DNA from: Cavia porcellus
Taxonomy: Eukaryota; Chordata; Mammalia; Rodentia; Caviidae
Direction of reading: 5' to 3'
Assembly: GCF_034190915.1 (NCBI RefSeq)
Contig: NW_026947489.1
Location: 59,520,001 to 59,584,000 of the forward strand
Length of the DNA: 64,000 nt
Positions within the stretch are counted from its first letter, which is position 1; every line of letters begins with the position of its first letter. The notes beneath the pieces were generated by a model. That model was given only the letters and a program-made list of their open reading frames with translations. It ran no database searches and was not told where the DNA came from. A program made the translations under genes and the position numbers. Shown in pieces: positions 34,861 to 47,247 of the stretch.

Positions 34861-36861
34861 CAAGGGTGTGTGTTGAAAAAGTTAGGAGTGAATGGAAACT
34901 ATGAAAACTTTATTGGGCTCATCTGACTTTCTAGTATGCTGAGTTGCATAACTACTGCTTCAGTGCCATGCACGCAGTAGTTTTAATCAGATTCTTAAAA
35001 GTGTAGCCTCGTATTCCAAAGAACTAAGTTTTTTCCAGTGATGTATAGGTAAGAACAATTCTTGAAAATAAGACATTTAGAAGATAAAATATACCCATTT
35101 TTAAAAAAGCCATTCTGTTGTTCTGCTTAGGTCAGGTTTTTCTCACTTTTTATGTCTTGCTTTAATTACTAATTCGACTTGTGGTAATTATTTATTTTAA
35201 TTGCTAGATTAGAATTTAAATGAAGAGCATTTTTGTTTTGGTAATTTATATTTGCCCTTGATTTTATGTACTCTTCAGATATAGACTGTGAGTTTTTATC
35301 TGAATATTAATCCATTCTGACCCCTCACAGAGAAGGGTGTCACCAGGCAGCAGTTCAGACTCCAAGAGGAACAAGCAAGCTGCCTGCCTGATCACAGAGA
35401 GCTGCAGAGTCTGTTGAGATTAAAACTTGTGCTTCCCCAGGCCTTTTTTTATTTTAAAAAGAAAAAATCAGGAAAGAAAAACAAAAAGCAAAAGAGATAA
35501 ACAACAGCAAGCCCAAAACAATAACAATATAGGTTTTCAAAACAGAATGTAAGAAATTTAACAATTTTGCATATTGTTCTTTTTAAAGGAAGAAAAGAAA
35601 ATTGCAGAAAATAGAAAAACAGAAAAAAAGTAGAACAATACTGAATTTTTAAAAATTAACATCATAAAATCGCTAGTTGATACATTACCCATTGTCATCT
35701 TAAACATAGTTGCCAAAGTCACAAAATCAGTGCATAAATAGTGGCTACACAATCAAACATTGACAGTGCAAATCCTTCTGTTCAATGTTCCAACAAAGAT
35801 TCAATAGTATGGTCATCTATCTTACACACTATAAATACCATTATACCTTTTAGAGCAATTTCCTTCCCTTTCACTTTTACGTATGTATTATACTTTTTTG
35901 GATCCCATTATTCTGTCAGTTTTTATCATTTTTTATTTTACTAATGAGTAATTCTCAAGTTGCCTCCATTTACATATAAATGCCTCAAGATCATCCTTTT
36001 TTATAACTGAGTAGTATTCCATTGTATTAAAATACCACTTTTTTATCCACTCTGTGGTTGATGGGAATTTTGGTTTTTTCTAAGATTTAGCTATCACAGA
36101 TTGTGCTGCTATGAACATAGGTGCACATATATCTCTGTGACATGACCTTTTCAGTTTTACTGGAAAAATACCCAAGAGGAGAATAGCTGTATTGGATGGA
36201 ACCTCCAATTCTAGTTTTTTGAGGAATCTCCATACTGATTTCCACAGTGGTTGCACCAGTCTGCCCTCCCACCAACAGTGGAGAAAGGCTCCTTTTTCCC
36301 TGCATCCTTGCCAACGTTTGCTATCAGTCATTTTCTCGATGACAGCCATTCTTTCTGGGGTGAGATGAAATCTCAATGCTGTTTTAATTTGCATTTCTCA
36401 AATGGCCAGTGATGGTGAACATTTCTTCATATATTTATTTGCCATTTATATATCTGCGTCTTAGAAGTGTGCCTTCATGTCTTATGCCCATTTTTGGAGA
36501 GGGACCTTGAATTTGGGGAATTTGATGTTTTTCAGTTCTTTATATGTTCTGGATAGAAGTCCTTTGTCTGAGAGATTGTTGGCTAAAATTCTTTCCTATT
36601 CTGTGGGTTTTCTTTTCACTTTGTTGGTGATTTCTTTTGAAGTGCAGAAACTTTTTAGTAATATGAGATCCCAATTGTTGATTCTTTGGAATATTTCCCG
36701 TGTGGTTTGCATTTTATTCATGAATTCTTTCCCTACCTCTGTGTCTCCAAGATTTCTACCAATGTTATCCTCCAGTAGATTTAGTGTTTCTGTTTTAATA
36801 TTTAGAACCTTGATCCATTTTTACTTTAATTTAGTACATGGTGACAGTCAGGGGTCTATTT

Positions 36862-39640
36862 TTAGTCTTTGGCATGTGGAAAGCCAATTTTTCCAACACC
36901 ATTTATTAAAGAAGCTATCTTTTTCCCGTGAATATGTTTAGCCCCTTTGACAAATAAAAGGTGGCTAAGAGTCCTTGTAGTAGTTTTTACATCTTCTAAT
37001 CTGTTCCATTGATCCTCAGGTCTATTTCTTTGCCAGTAGCATGCTGATTTTATTAGTGTGGCTTTGCAATATAGTTTCAAGTCAGGCATTGAGATGCTGC
37101 CTGTCTTGCCTTTGTTGCCCAGAATCACCTTTGCTATTCTAGGTTTCTTGTTTTTCCAGATGAATTTTAGGAATATTTTCTCCAGATCTGTAAGGTAAAG
37201 TAATAGTATTTTAATTGGGATTGCATTAAATCTGTATAACACTTTTGAGAGTATGGCCATTTTCACAATGTTGGTTCTTCCTAACAAAGAGCAAGAAATG
37301 TCCTTCCATTTTCTAATATCCTCTTCAAACTCCTTTCATAGAGTAGTACAATTTTCAGCACATAGTTCTTTTGCATTCTTGGTTAGGTTCTTTCCTAAGT
37401 ATTTCATTTTTTTAGATGCTATTGTAAAGGGCGATATTTTCATAATTTCTCTTTCATGGAGTTTTTTGTTTGTGTACAGGAATGCTATTGGTTTTTGAGT
37501 GTTGACTTTGTATCCAGCTACACTGCTGAATTTCTTTATTACCTCTAGTAGTCTTTTAATGGAATTTTTGGGGTCTTCTATGTAGAGTATCATATCATCT
37601 GCAAATAATAATAATTTAACTTCTTCTTTACCTATTTTTATTTCTCCCTCTTGTCTGATTGCTCTGGCTAACATTTCTAGAACTATATTGAATAGAAGTG
37701 GTAATAGTGGACATCCTTGTCTTGTTCCTAATTTTAGAGTGAAGGCTTTCAGGTTTTGTCCATTTAGCATAATGTTGGCTGTTGGATTGTCATAAATAGC
37801 CTTTATGAGATTGTAGTAGACACCATCTACTCTGAGTTTCTGGAGGTTTTTTGTCATGAATAGTTGTTGGACTTCATCAAAAGCTTTTTCTGCATCTATC
37901 AAGATGATCATGTGATTTTTATTTTTGGCTTTGTTGATGTGGTGTATTATATTTATTGATTTGTGTATGTGGAATCATCCCTGCATTCCTGGAATAAATC
38001 CCATTTGGTTGTGGTGTATAATTTTCTTGATGCCAGTATTTTATTGAGAATCTTTGAACCAATGTTCATTAATGAGACTGTTCTACAGTTCTGCTTTTTG
38101 GTTGGATCTTTCTCTGGTTTTGGTATCAGAGTGACACTTGACTCCAAAAATGAGTTAGGGAGAACTGCTTTTCTTTGAATTTCATTGAAGAGTTTAAAAA
38201 GTATTAGCATTAAATCTTCTCTAAATGTCTTATAGAATTCAGCCATGAATCCATCAGGGCTTTTCTTTGTTGGTTAAGTTTTTAATCATGTTTTCAATTT
38301 CAGCAACTGATATTGCGTTATTCAAAATTGTTATATCTTATTGGTTGAGCTTTGGTAGTTCATAAGCTTCTAGAAATCTGTCCATTTACTCTATTTTCCA
38401 CCCCATGTGGGTAGAGATTTTCAAAATAGGTGCTCATGATCTTTTGAATTTCCCTGGGATTTGTAGTAATTTCCCTATTTTCAGTCCTTAATGCATGGAT
38501 TTGAGATTTTTCTTTCTTTTTCTTCATTAGGTTGGCCAAGGGTTTATCAATTTTGTTTATTCTCTCAAAAAGCCAGCTCTTGAATTCATTAATTCTTTGT
38601 GTTGGTTTTTTGGTTTCAATTCCTCTAATCTTTACAATTTCCTCTTTTCTGTGAGCTTTGGGTTTGACTTGCTCTTCCTTTTCTAGAAGCTTGAGATGTG
38701 GCATTAGGTTATTTATTCGTGCTCATTCCATTTTCTTGATGTGACAATTTATTGCTATCTATTTTCCCCTTAGGACTGCTTTCATCGCATCCCATAGGTT
38801 ACGGTATGTTGTATCTGCATTTTCATTATATTATAGTTATTTTTTTATTTCTTCTTTGATTTCATCTGTGACCCACTGATTGTTCAGAAGGCTGTTATTC
38901 AATTTCCATGTATTTATGCAGGTTTTGCAGTTTTTCACCATTGATTTCCCATTTTAGTGCACTGTGGTCAGATATTATGCATGGGACAATTTCACTACCT
39001 TTGCATTTACTTAAGAATGTTTTGTGAGTTAATATATGTGGTCTATTCTGGAGAATGTCCCATGTGCAGCTGAGAAGAATATATTCTGATTTGGTTGGGT
39101 GGAACACTCTGTAAACATCCACTAAGTGCGTTCATTCACAGGTATGAATCAGTTCTGTTATTTCTTTGCTGACTTTTTGTCTGGTTGATCTATCTCTTTG
39201 TGACGGTGGGGTGTTAAGGTCTCCTATTACAATTGTGTTCTTGTGCATTTGGTTTTTCATGTCCATTAGTGTTTTTCTTATACAGTTGGGTGCTCCTGTA
39301 TCTGGTGCATATATATTTATAACTGTTAGTTCTTCCTCTTGTAGTTTTTTACTTACAAGTATGTAGTGGCCTTCTTTATCTCTTTTAATCATTTGAAGTT
39401 CACTTTGTCTGCAAACAGAATAGCTACCCCTGCTTTTTTCTGGGCTCCTGTTGCATGGAATACTGTTTTCTATTCTTTGTCTTTTAGTCTATGAGTTTCT
39501 TATTGAGTCAAGTGTGTTTCTTGGCACAGCATATTGTAGGATTCTGCTTCTTGATCCATTCTGTCAACCTGTTTCTTTTGACAGGTGAATTGAGCCCATT
39601 TACATTTACAGACATCGCTGATATGTACTGGCTCGACTTT
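36862..39640 (-). pseudogene. L1 ORF2 relic (endonuclease and reverse transcriptase)
   Basis: The minus-strand pieces are: 39132-39392 and 38895-39122, endonuclease with VIGDLNTP and IISDHSALKW; 38360-38704, linker; 37953-38246, start of RT with [14 protein letters not shown]; 37336-37911, RT core with [13 protein letters not shown] and [11 protein letters not shown]; and 36862-37287, RT thumb/C-terminal region with FIWKNKKPRIAK and PDLKLYCKA. Key catalytic signatures survive, but stops and frameshifts separate the pieces. In an active element this protein nicks DNA and primes reverse transcription of L1 RNA. Confidence 0.88.
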
Positions 39641-39680
39641 GCCATATTGTACTCCTGTTGTTGGTTTCCTGCTTTCCTCC

Positions 39681-40799
39681 CTAGTTTAATTTTCTTGTCC
39701 AGCCTGGTAGTTTCTTTCTGTTGTTGTTCTGGAGATTGTAATCATTTTTATCCCTTTCTAGCATGTCTTTCTGTACTCTTCCTGGGGTTGGTTTGGTAGA
39801 TATGAATTTCTTCAGTTGTTCCTTATCATGGAAACATCTTTTTTCTCCATTAAATTTGAAAGAGAGTTTTTCTGGGTACATCAGTCTGGGTTGAAAGTTG
39901 TTTTCTTTTAGGGCTTGAAATGCTTCATGCCAAGCTCATATTAACCTGACAGTTTGTGCTGAGATGTCTGCTGTGATTTTAATAGGCTTTACTTGATAGG
40001 TGAGTTGTATCTTTTCTCTAATAGCTTTTAATATTCTGTTTTTATGCTGTATGTCTGAGATCTTTATTATTATATATCTGGGTGTAAATCTATGTTGATT
40101 ATGATCTTTATTATTATATATCTGGGCGTAAATCTATGTTGATTATGACTGTTTGGCATTCTATATGCCTCACTTATTTGTGTGTCAGATTTTTCCCCCT
40201 GTTTGGGAAATTTTCTGCTATTCCTTCTGCGAATAGTTTAGTTATATCATTTGCATTGACTCCTGCATCCTCACTGATGCCGATGAGTCTTACATGTTTC
40301 TCTTGGTGTCATCTTGGAGCTGCTGGATTGTCATTTCATGCTGCTTTGTTGTTTTTATAAGCTCTATCTTTTCATGGTTGCTATCTGTGATCTTGTCCTC
40401 AAAGTCTGAAATTCTATCCTCAGCTTCATTTCAATGGTTTTGCCAGCTTTCAATAGAATTTTTTGTTTCATGGATATCTCTTTGAATTTTTTCATGGATT
40501 CTGCTTGTTTTCTACATCGTTCATTCAAAGTTTCAATCAATTTCCCATGATCCTCTATTTTTATCTATTTTTCCCTAGCTATGTTTAGTAAATCCTTTCC
40601 TAAGATTGTTATATCTGTCTTTACATAAGAAAGTACTTCTAATTTGATTTCCTCTATAGCCTCATGGATTTGTTTATTTGCTTGCTATCTTTTTAGATTT
40701 CTGGTGTATGACTTTTAAATTCCTCCATTTCACTGTCACCTGTTCTTGCTTCTGATGGACTAGATGTTTGAGATTGCATTTTGGTTTTTTGTTTCGTCA
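39681..40799 (-). pseudogene. L1 ORF1 relic (RNA-binding protein)
   Basis: The N-terminus MTKQKTKMQSQTSSPSEART reads at the right end (about 40799). The C-terminus YPEKLSFKFNGEKRCFHDKE matches the L1 ORF1p C-terminal domain pattern (AKLSFKYEGEIKTFSDKQ type). The middle has stops, and a 44-bp duplication changes the frame. Confidence 0.8.
40059..40146. repeat. 44-bp tandem duplication inside L1 ORF1
   Basis: A 44-bp unit beginning GATCTTTATTATTATATATC and ending TATGTTGATTAT occurs at 40059-40102 and again at 40103-40146, with a single T/C difference. The unit length is not a multiple of three, so it breaks the ORF1 frame. Confidence 0.93.
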
Positions 40800-41539
40800 T
40801 TTTCACTTTGGGGCCAGTATCTGGTTATTTAATCCCAGTAGTCACACCCCTGGGCTTTTTAAAATGCCATCCATCACATCATTCCTCTGCTACTTCTACC
40901 AAGTTTAGTTGGTTTCCGCCAAGTGCCCCATGGCTGACCCCTCACTCTGCCCTGCAGAATGAGTATCACATCTGAGGGGAGAAAGTCACTCATGGCATTT
41001 GTGTTGTCCCTTTCTGTTCCAGAACCCAGGGCATGACTGTGCAGGAGTCTTGCACATCTAGGGAGAGCCTTGGAGCACCTAGGCCTGCTGGATACCAGAC
41101 CCGGCATCCTCAGCTCCCTGCACAGAAATGCCTGTGTGTAACCCACAATTGTGCAGTGACTGCAGGTGGCGAGTAGACACGAGCCAGAGTGGACACAGGC
41201 AATCCCTGCCCTGTCCAGATTTCACAAACCCCCAGGGGAAGAAGCTTGTCTGTGTCTATCATCAGGTGGCAGATTGAGTGACACGGGCCACCCATGAAAA
41301 TGTTTGCTTTGGCCAAAGACTGGTTCTTACATATGTGAAATGGAAATTCTTGGAAAATCTTGAAAAGCAGGAAGATGTAGTGTCATTTTCTCATGGAACA
41401 CAAAACTTTGTTGATGTTGGAGGCAGCTGGGCCCTGGGACAAGCCATGGGCTTGCCAGCCCCAGGGAAACCGCCCTGACTTTCTTGGAGCAGCCCATCCA
41501 AATGCGTACCCGCTCCAGCCCAGGACCAGAGTGGGGCAT

Positions 41540-43100
41540 TAGAACCCAACATTTTCAAAAACTTTTTTTAAAATCATGATGCAAGTTTTCTGTTTTGGTA
41601 TGTGTTTCTATGTCTCTGATGGTTTCTTCTTTCATCTTTCCTATCTTTTTCCTTAGTTTTGTACTTCTTTTACTATGAGATAGGACAGAAAAATACAGTA
41701 CTTTTTGTTCCTTTTTCTAATTATTATCTCGTATGCTGTCCTTTTAATTATTAAGGTACGTAGATAGACTGTTTTATGATATGTCTTTAAAAGAAATATA
41801 AAGCCAGGGTTAATTTCCTATGCCCACACTTCCTGCTCTCTGTGAGTCTGGGGGATGTTGTAGGTTTCCCCCTGCCTATACTGTCTCTGGACCCTGATGA
41901 GGCACTGGCCATGAAGTCTGGGCAGGGGACACCAGGATTAGTATTAACATGCAGCTTTACTCTTAGGTAGCTTACACTTAGAGATAAAAACTTTGCCCCC
42001 AACCTCCTGGGTGTCCAGTCTTCACTGCACAGGGTACAGAAAGGAGCCCAAGCAAAGGTACACCAGGAGCTTTAGGAAAATAACTGTAGATAGACAGGAA
42101 CAAGGGGCTAGGGAAGGGAAAGCTTATAAGGAAATGTTCACCAGAGGTCACTTCTTTCATGCTGCATGGACATTATCTCCTTAGGAATTCAGTGAGCCAG
42201 AATGCTTTTTACTCATTTTATTGATCAGAAACATGATGCTAAAAGAATGTTTTTCTCGGTTACTCAGCTGATAGCAGAGAGAATGGAGAGCTGAGCTCTG
42301 CTGTGTCACAGTGGCCCCCTCAGAGTGGTCTCAGCTTAGCACAAAGGATACCTTCAACCCCCCAGGCCACGCCTGAACCCATGGGTATCAGCGCTGTACA
42401 TCCAGTGCCTTTCTCCTAGCCAAGCAGATCATGGCATCGTACTTGTGGGTCCAAGTGTGCCAGAAAAGGAGCAGGAGTGACTTTCTTTAACTCTTCCACA
42501 GGCAGAAAATGGGTTCTTACCATAGGTCTTAGCAGTCTCTACATGGGATGGTTTTCTTGCCTTGACTAAGTCAGGAACTTCTGACTTTTCACTTAAAACA
42601 CGTGACACCTTCTCAGTGACATCCACATGCCAGCATCACTGCTTCTAAGCTTTGTAAAGTAAGAGTTAAGAGCCTACAGTACCTTCCTAAGCTCCTGATG
42701 TGTACTGCTTGGGCTCTTTACTATGTCCTGTGCAATGAAGACTGGACACATAGGAGGCTCTGAAGATGCTCTCTCCATCCTCGTTCTGGACCTTTCGGTC
42801 CGAGCCTTTCACCCATTCCCCAAATCACATGGATCGCCCCCTGTTCACAAAGGCTTTGTAACATTCTATCACAACACTGAGGGCAACACTTAGGTGACTG
42901 GTGTGTGGGGTGCACAGTGTGGGTCCTTGCAACCCACATATCACCACAGTTCACTCATGGGGAAATGAGTGAACAGACAGCTCCATATTACGTAATCAAG
43001 TATATACACTTATAGGTAACTGAGACCCAGACAGCTTTACTGATCAATTCTACCAAGCATTTCAGGAGAAAAGAATGTTAATTCTACACAAACTTACAAA
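41540..43100. other. Intron stretch without recognised repeats
   Basis: Nothing was recognised apart from a possible MIR-like segment near 42.2 kb (TCATTTTATTGATCAGAAAC ... TTACTCAGCTGATAGCAGAG), too diverged to call. Confidence 0.35.
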
Positions 43101-43109
43101 AACAAGTGC

Positions 43110-43450
43110 TTGATGATGTCCCCCGGTGTTCCTGCATCAGGAAATCCTCAGTTCCTATGCTAATCTATTTGGAGTTGGCCTATAGGCAGGGTTAGGATAG
43201 GATGATATCCTCAGTTTATGGCCCCATCATGGCATGGAGGCCGTATAACAAGAGGAAGAGAGAACCAAGCCAGGGCACTTTCCCTGCCCCCTCCATGTGA
43301 TGCTCCTTGCCATCCTGGCCCCACACGGGGCTCTCACCAGGAACATCTTCAACCTGATATAAGGTTTCTTCTAGAAGAAGATCTGCTGCTAATATTATAC
43401 AAGATGGAAATGGCAAATGCATCCTCCTTACAGTCAGGATAAATGAGAGA
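43110..43450 (+). mobile_element. MST/MLT-type MaLR LTR
   Basis: The GGAGTTGGCCTATAGGCAGG, CATGGCATGGAGGCCGTATA, ACAAGAGGAAGAGAGAACCA and CCACACGGGGCTCTCACCAG blocks follow the order of MST/MLT LTRs. The 3' end is not clear. Confidence 0.6.
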
Positions 43451-44045
43451 GCATCCACCCTTACTAACACTCACCTAGGGGCTGGTCTTCTTCAGAGGGT
43501 GACAGGGAAATAAAAAGATCCCAGCGGAGAGAGAAGAAAGAAGGAAACTGCTCACAGCAGATAGGACCATGTAGAAAGTTCTAAGGAATCTATAAAAACT
43601 ACTAAAACAAATGAGCCTAGCTGTTTGAGAACACAGTGTCAAGGTGGGAATGCCCATTGTATTTCTGCATATGAGGCATAGAATGGAATTGGAACACACA
43701 TGTATTCCATACAAAACATCAACCATAGTAAATATTTAGGGATAAATTTAACAAAAGATGGCAAGACCTGTGCTAAAACCCACAAATATTGCTAAGGGAA
43801 ATTGAACGTTAAAATAAGCAACCCTCTTTACATGAAGATTACGTTCTAGTGAAAGAAATGGGCAAAATACAAAATAGGTATGTCTGTTACCTCCAATAGT
43901 GATGCAGTCCAGGAGATGCATCAGAGTGGGGCACCACGGAAAGCTTGAGGTGCACTATTAGTTTCTCTATATAGAGGACAAGGGAGGACTCACTGAGATG
44001 GTTGCATTTGAGAACAAAGCTAAGAGAAATGAGAACTGCAGAGAG

Positions 44046-44385
44046 CAGTTCCCAGCCTTTTTGACACCAGAGACCGGTTTCATGGGGGACAATTTTTCCA
44101 TAGCCTGGGGACCTGTAAAGGGAAAGGTTTTGAGATGACTCAAAGCAGCACCCAACCTAGATCTCTCCCATGCACAGCACACAGCAGGGTCCCTGCCCCT
44201 GTGAGAATTTCCCGCTGGTGCTGCTAATCTACCAGGAGGGGAAGCTCAGGCAGGGATGCTATTGGGGTGAGGGGAGCAGCTGGAAATACAGACGAAGCCT
44301 TGCATTCCCACTGCTTCCCTCCCGCTGTGTGGCCCAGCTCCTAACAGGCTCCAGACTGGTACAGGGCCACACTCCCTGTTCTGAA
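44046..44385. mobile_element. hAT-type MITE, MER1/Charlie-like
   Basis: The left end is CAGTTCCCAGCCTTTTTGAC then ACCAGAGACCGGTTTCATGG and GGACAATTTTTCCATAGCCT. The middle is CAACCTAGATCTCTCCCATG and the right part is TGTGTGGCCCAGCTCCTAAC then AGGCTCCAGACTGGTACAGG. This order and the length of about 340 bp match a MER1-type nonautonomous hAT element. The ends are diverged and the orientation is not assigned. Confidence 0.72.
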
Positions 44386-45044
44386 ACACACAGGAAAGGG
44401 ACAGGGAAGCTCAGAGGCCCCTGCATCATGTGAGACTTCCCTGCGGGCATCCACTGAGCGAGAGCTGCCAGGGAGGCTGGTAGATGTGCAGTATGAGGTT
44501 TAAGGTTAGGCCTCGCCTGGGCACAGTGGCTGGGCAGGAGAGTGCAGGCTGGTGTATTCAGCAGGTGTTAGAGCCACGAGACCAGAGGTGTCACCCAGGT
44601 GATGTAAATACTGGTCCCAGCACCACAATGCTCAGAAGTCAAGGGGCTACCAGGCACACTGAAGAGCAGGCAAACCCCACTGAGGAGGCGGGAGGAGCAC
44701 AGGAGGCCACGCACAGCAGAGCTTGGAGGAGGAGGAGGACAGGGTTTGCTGTCAAGTAAAGTGACAGCAAGAATTATTGCATTTATCGAAGTAAGACTTT
44801 GTTACCCTAGAGAAGATCATCTGGGTGCAGCGGTGGGCGAGGTACATGACAAGAGTACATTTAACAAAGAATAGAAAGAGGGAAATCAGTACAGAAAGCG
44901 CTTTAAGGGGAGGTGGCTGGACAGATTTCTAAGGACAAAATCCCCACTGCCTAGTCCAGTAATGAGGACACTGGTAACTATGAGCATGGTTTCATAAAGG
45001 ATCAGTGGAACCCACGGGGTTCAGGTCTCAGGACCCCTGAATGT

Positions 45045-45195
45045 AGGGGTGCATGCCTGTAATGCCAGCACTCTGGGAAGCTGAGGCAGGAGGATCGTAA
45101 GTCCAAGCCCAGCCTGGCCAATTCACTGACTCAGTATAGAGATGTAAGTCAGCGTGAAAGGCCTTGGTCACGTCCCTAGTACACAAAACACCCAA
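45045..45195 (+). repeat. B1-ID composite SINE
   Basis: GGGGTGCATGCCTGTAATGC, AGCACTCTGGGAAGCTGAGG and CCAGCCTGGCC form the B1 part. The remainder ending GGTCACGTCCCTAGTACACA resembles the ID 3' part. It lies 1.7 kb upstream of exon B. Confidence 0.7.
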
Positions 45196-45374
45196 AGGAC
45201 AAGCGTGTTAGTTATGCTTTGAGAAGGAAAAAGTCCACCATATCTTGGTGTTGGAAATGCCTGTGAATAAACCGTTTCTAAAAAGCGACTTGGCAACAAC
45301 TGTTTACATTTTTAAAACACTTGCCCACAAATGCTACATGACTGCCAGGCTTACAAGTGTCTCCTGTGAAAATG

Positions 45375-45375
<1 letters not shown>

Positions 45376-45432
<57 letters not shown>

Positions 45433-45474
45433 ACATGCACACACACACACATGCACACACACATGCATGCACAC
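45376..45474 (+). repeat. (CA)n microsatellite upstream of exon B
   Basis: Pure CA runs from 45376 to 45422 (47 bp), then an interrupted CA/TGCA tract to about 45474. In the transcript this is CA-rich, the type bound by hnRNP L, and it is complementary to the GT tract at 47248. Confidence 0.95.
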
Positions 45475-46899
45475 CATCCAACATGCATGCACTAGCGTCT
45501 TCTGACTGCATGGTACACACTCAGGACACACAGGAGATACCACGTAGCACACATCCAGGCTTGCAGTCTGCACCTCACTGCTTGCTACGACTTCCTCCCT
45601 AGGATTTTGGATCTCCTGAGCAGTGTAGCATTTGCTCAGTTGTGCTCCGGGAGAACAGCAAACCTGGGTGTGGTCCAGTGTTCAGTTTCCCAGCTGGGGA
45701 GCCAGGCGTGCTCTGCCCTCCTCTCTGCTCTCACACCATAACCAACTACTGCATCTTTCCCGTGGTCTGTTGAGGACAAAGTGCTGAAGTGCTGTCTCCT
45801 GTCCTAGGTGCTTAAAGCCTGAGAGGAGGAAATAGGTGTGTCAGAGACGCTCCATCTGAGCTGAGCCATTGCACTGCTAGCCCAGAGTTCAGTGCCAGTG
45901 CTGAGTGCCTCACAGCCAGAAAGACACCTTGCAACAGAGCAAGGTTACACAGTCACTGGTCAGCACAATGTAACCAAAAAGGTTTGCAGGAACAGGACCT
46001 GTCTTTCCCTTTGCAGCAGTGGCTTAGTATTTACCAACTCTCCATTTATGGTGACTTATTAGAACAGTCATCAAGAACAAGGCTGGCAACTAGTAGTGAC
46101 TACTGAGAAAGTTAAGGTAGCAGATGGGAAATAAAGTGTTAGGAAATTTTTAAAGATTCAAGAAACTTTGTGTTATTTCCTTAAGGCATCCTTGCACGAG
46201 AAGGCTAAGATGCAGAATGTGTCATCATCAACCGTCCTGTCTGCCTTTGTCCCTTATGGGCATCTGAGTATTATGCAGTGATGGCCCTCAAGCTGGCAAA
46301 GAGGTTCCCCAGAGTGGGTGGGGTTGGCACGGCCCTGCATTTGAGTGCAGAAGGCAGGCTGAGTTGGAGAAGCTGAGTGCCTGGTGACTTTGCTTAGGTA
46401 CAGTGACTGGTGCTCTAGGGAGGAAGTCGGCAGAAAAGCTATCGGAGTCCTCCAGATACTGACCTGCAGGGTATCCCCAAGGGAGAGCAAACAAGTTAAA
46501 GAATGATCTGTAAACTATCAGTCTGTTTAATAGCCGACTGCTTCGTATATGCTTTGAGGTATGGTAATATGAGAAAAAAAGCATATTGAGAAGTCTTGCA
46601 GGAAAAGGTTGTTCTGTGATGTTCTGTGAACCTTTTTGTTGATTTGTTTCAGGAGATAAAATAAAAATTGTCTTGTTGAAAATAGAAAAATACAAATAAA
46701 GTAGGGAAAAGCATTGGTTGTCAATCAGCTAACAAAGAGAGGATCTAGTCATTTTACTAGATGCTGTGGTTATTAGTTTGCTGCCCACTAATTTAGTAGC
46801 AAATTTTGAAACTATGCCATCAGACATGGATTTTCTACAAGATACTGAGTTATAATGCATAATATATAATACTTTAAATTTCTTTTCTTTTTCTTTTAG

Positions 46900-46974
46900 G
46901 AATCACTAAAAGCCATCAGATATGAAATATCTCCAGATAGAGAATATGCACTTTTTTCCTATGATGTGGAGCCG
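46900..46974 (+). CDS. DPP6: DPP6 internal coding exon B (early beta-propeller)
   Basis: Seen: a strong pyrimidine tract ending TTTTAG (AG at 46898-46899) precedes the exon, and GTGAGT starts at 46975. The 75 nt encode 25 codons, [20 protein letters not shown] then Y-D-V-E-P, phase 0 at both ends. It joins in frame to exon A to give ..[19 protein letters not shown].., as in mammalian DPP6. Known: the I-S-P-D-R/G-x-x-x-L/A pattern is a propeller strand motif shared by the DPP4 family (S9B). From memory of human DPP6, only two conservative changes are apparent (Arg to Lys and Asn to Asp). Because the length is a multiple of three, skipping would remove 25 residues without a frameshift. A (CA)n tract lies about 1.5 kb upstream and a (GT)n tract 273 bp downstream. 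Confidence 0.95.
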
Positions 46975-47245
46975 GTGAGTTCCAGTCTTCTCTGTCTCCA
47001 AATGCTGTTTTTCGACTTCACTGATGCCTTAAGTGAATTTCCTGGGGTCTTCCTCCTTCTTCCTGGTTTCTGAGCGCTAGCATACCTTGTAGGGCCTGGA
47101 GTCCTCTTTTGTGTGTATCATACCGCCACCTAGGAGAGAAGAAAGGGATAAAAGCTTCCTTGTCAGGGGAAGCAAATCATTCTTTTTAGGAATTATTTCA
47201 TAGGTTTTTGTTGGGGAAATGGTCTGTTTCTAGACATTCTGCCTA

Positions 47246-47247
<2 letters not shown>

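Larger units (their letters stand above)
35444..41530 (-). mobile_element. Near full-length but broken LINE-1
   Basis: Seen on the minus strand, from right to left: a GC-richer 5' region (about 41530-40800), ORF1 starting MTKQKTKMQSQ near 40799 and ending in a YPEKLSFKFNGEK-type C-terminus near 39880-39690, then ORF2. ORF2 keeps endonuclease blocks (INIYAPDTG, GDLNTP, SDH) at 39.4-38.9 kb, a reverse-transcriptase block with FADD at about 37.7 kb, and a C-terminal region to about 36.4 kb. A 3'UTR with an A/purine-rich stretch and an A tail ends at 35444. Stops and frame changes split ORF2 into at least six pieces, and ORF1 holds a 44-bp tandem duplication. It is therefore not able to make its own proteins. 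Target duplications were not found and the 5' limit is approximate. Confidence 0.85.
29352..46899 (+). other. DPP6: Complete DPP6 intron between exons A and B (17,548 bp, phase 0)
   Basis: This is the only complete intron in the window, bounded by GTAAGT and a pyrimidine-rich TTTTAG acceptor. It contains opposed ID SINEs at 30.4-31.0 kb, a minus-strand near full-length L1 (35.4-41.5 kb), a MaLR LTR, a hAT-type MITE, a B1-ID composite and a (CA)n tract. No additional exon was recognised inside it. Confidence 0.88.
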
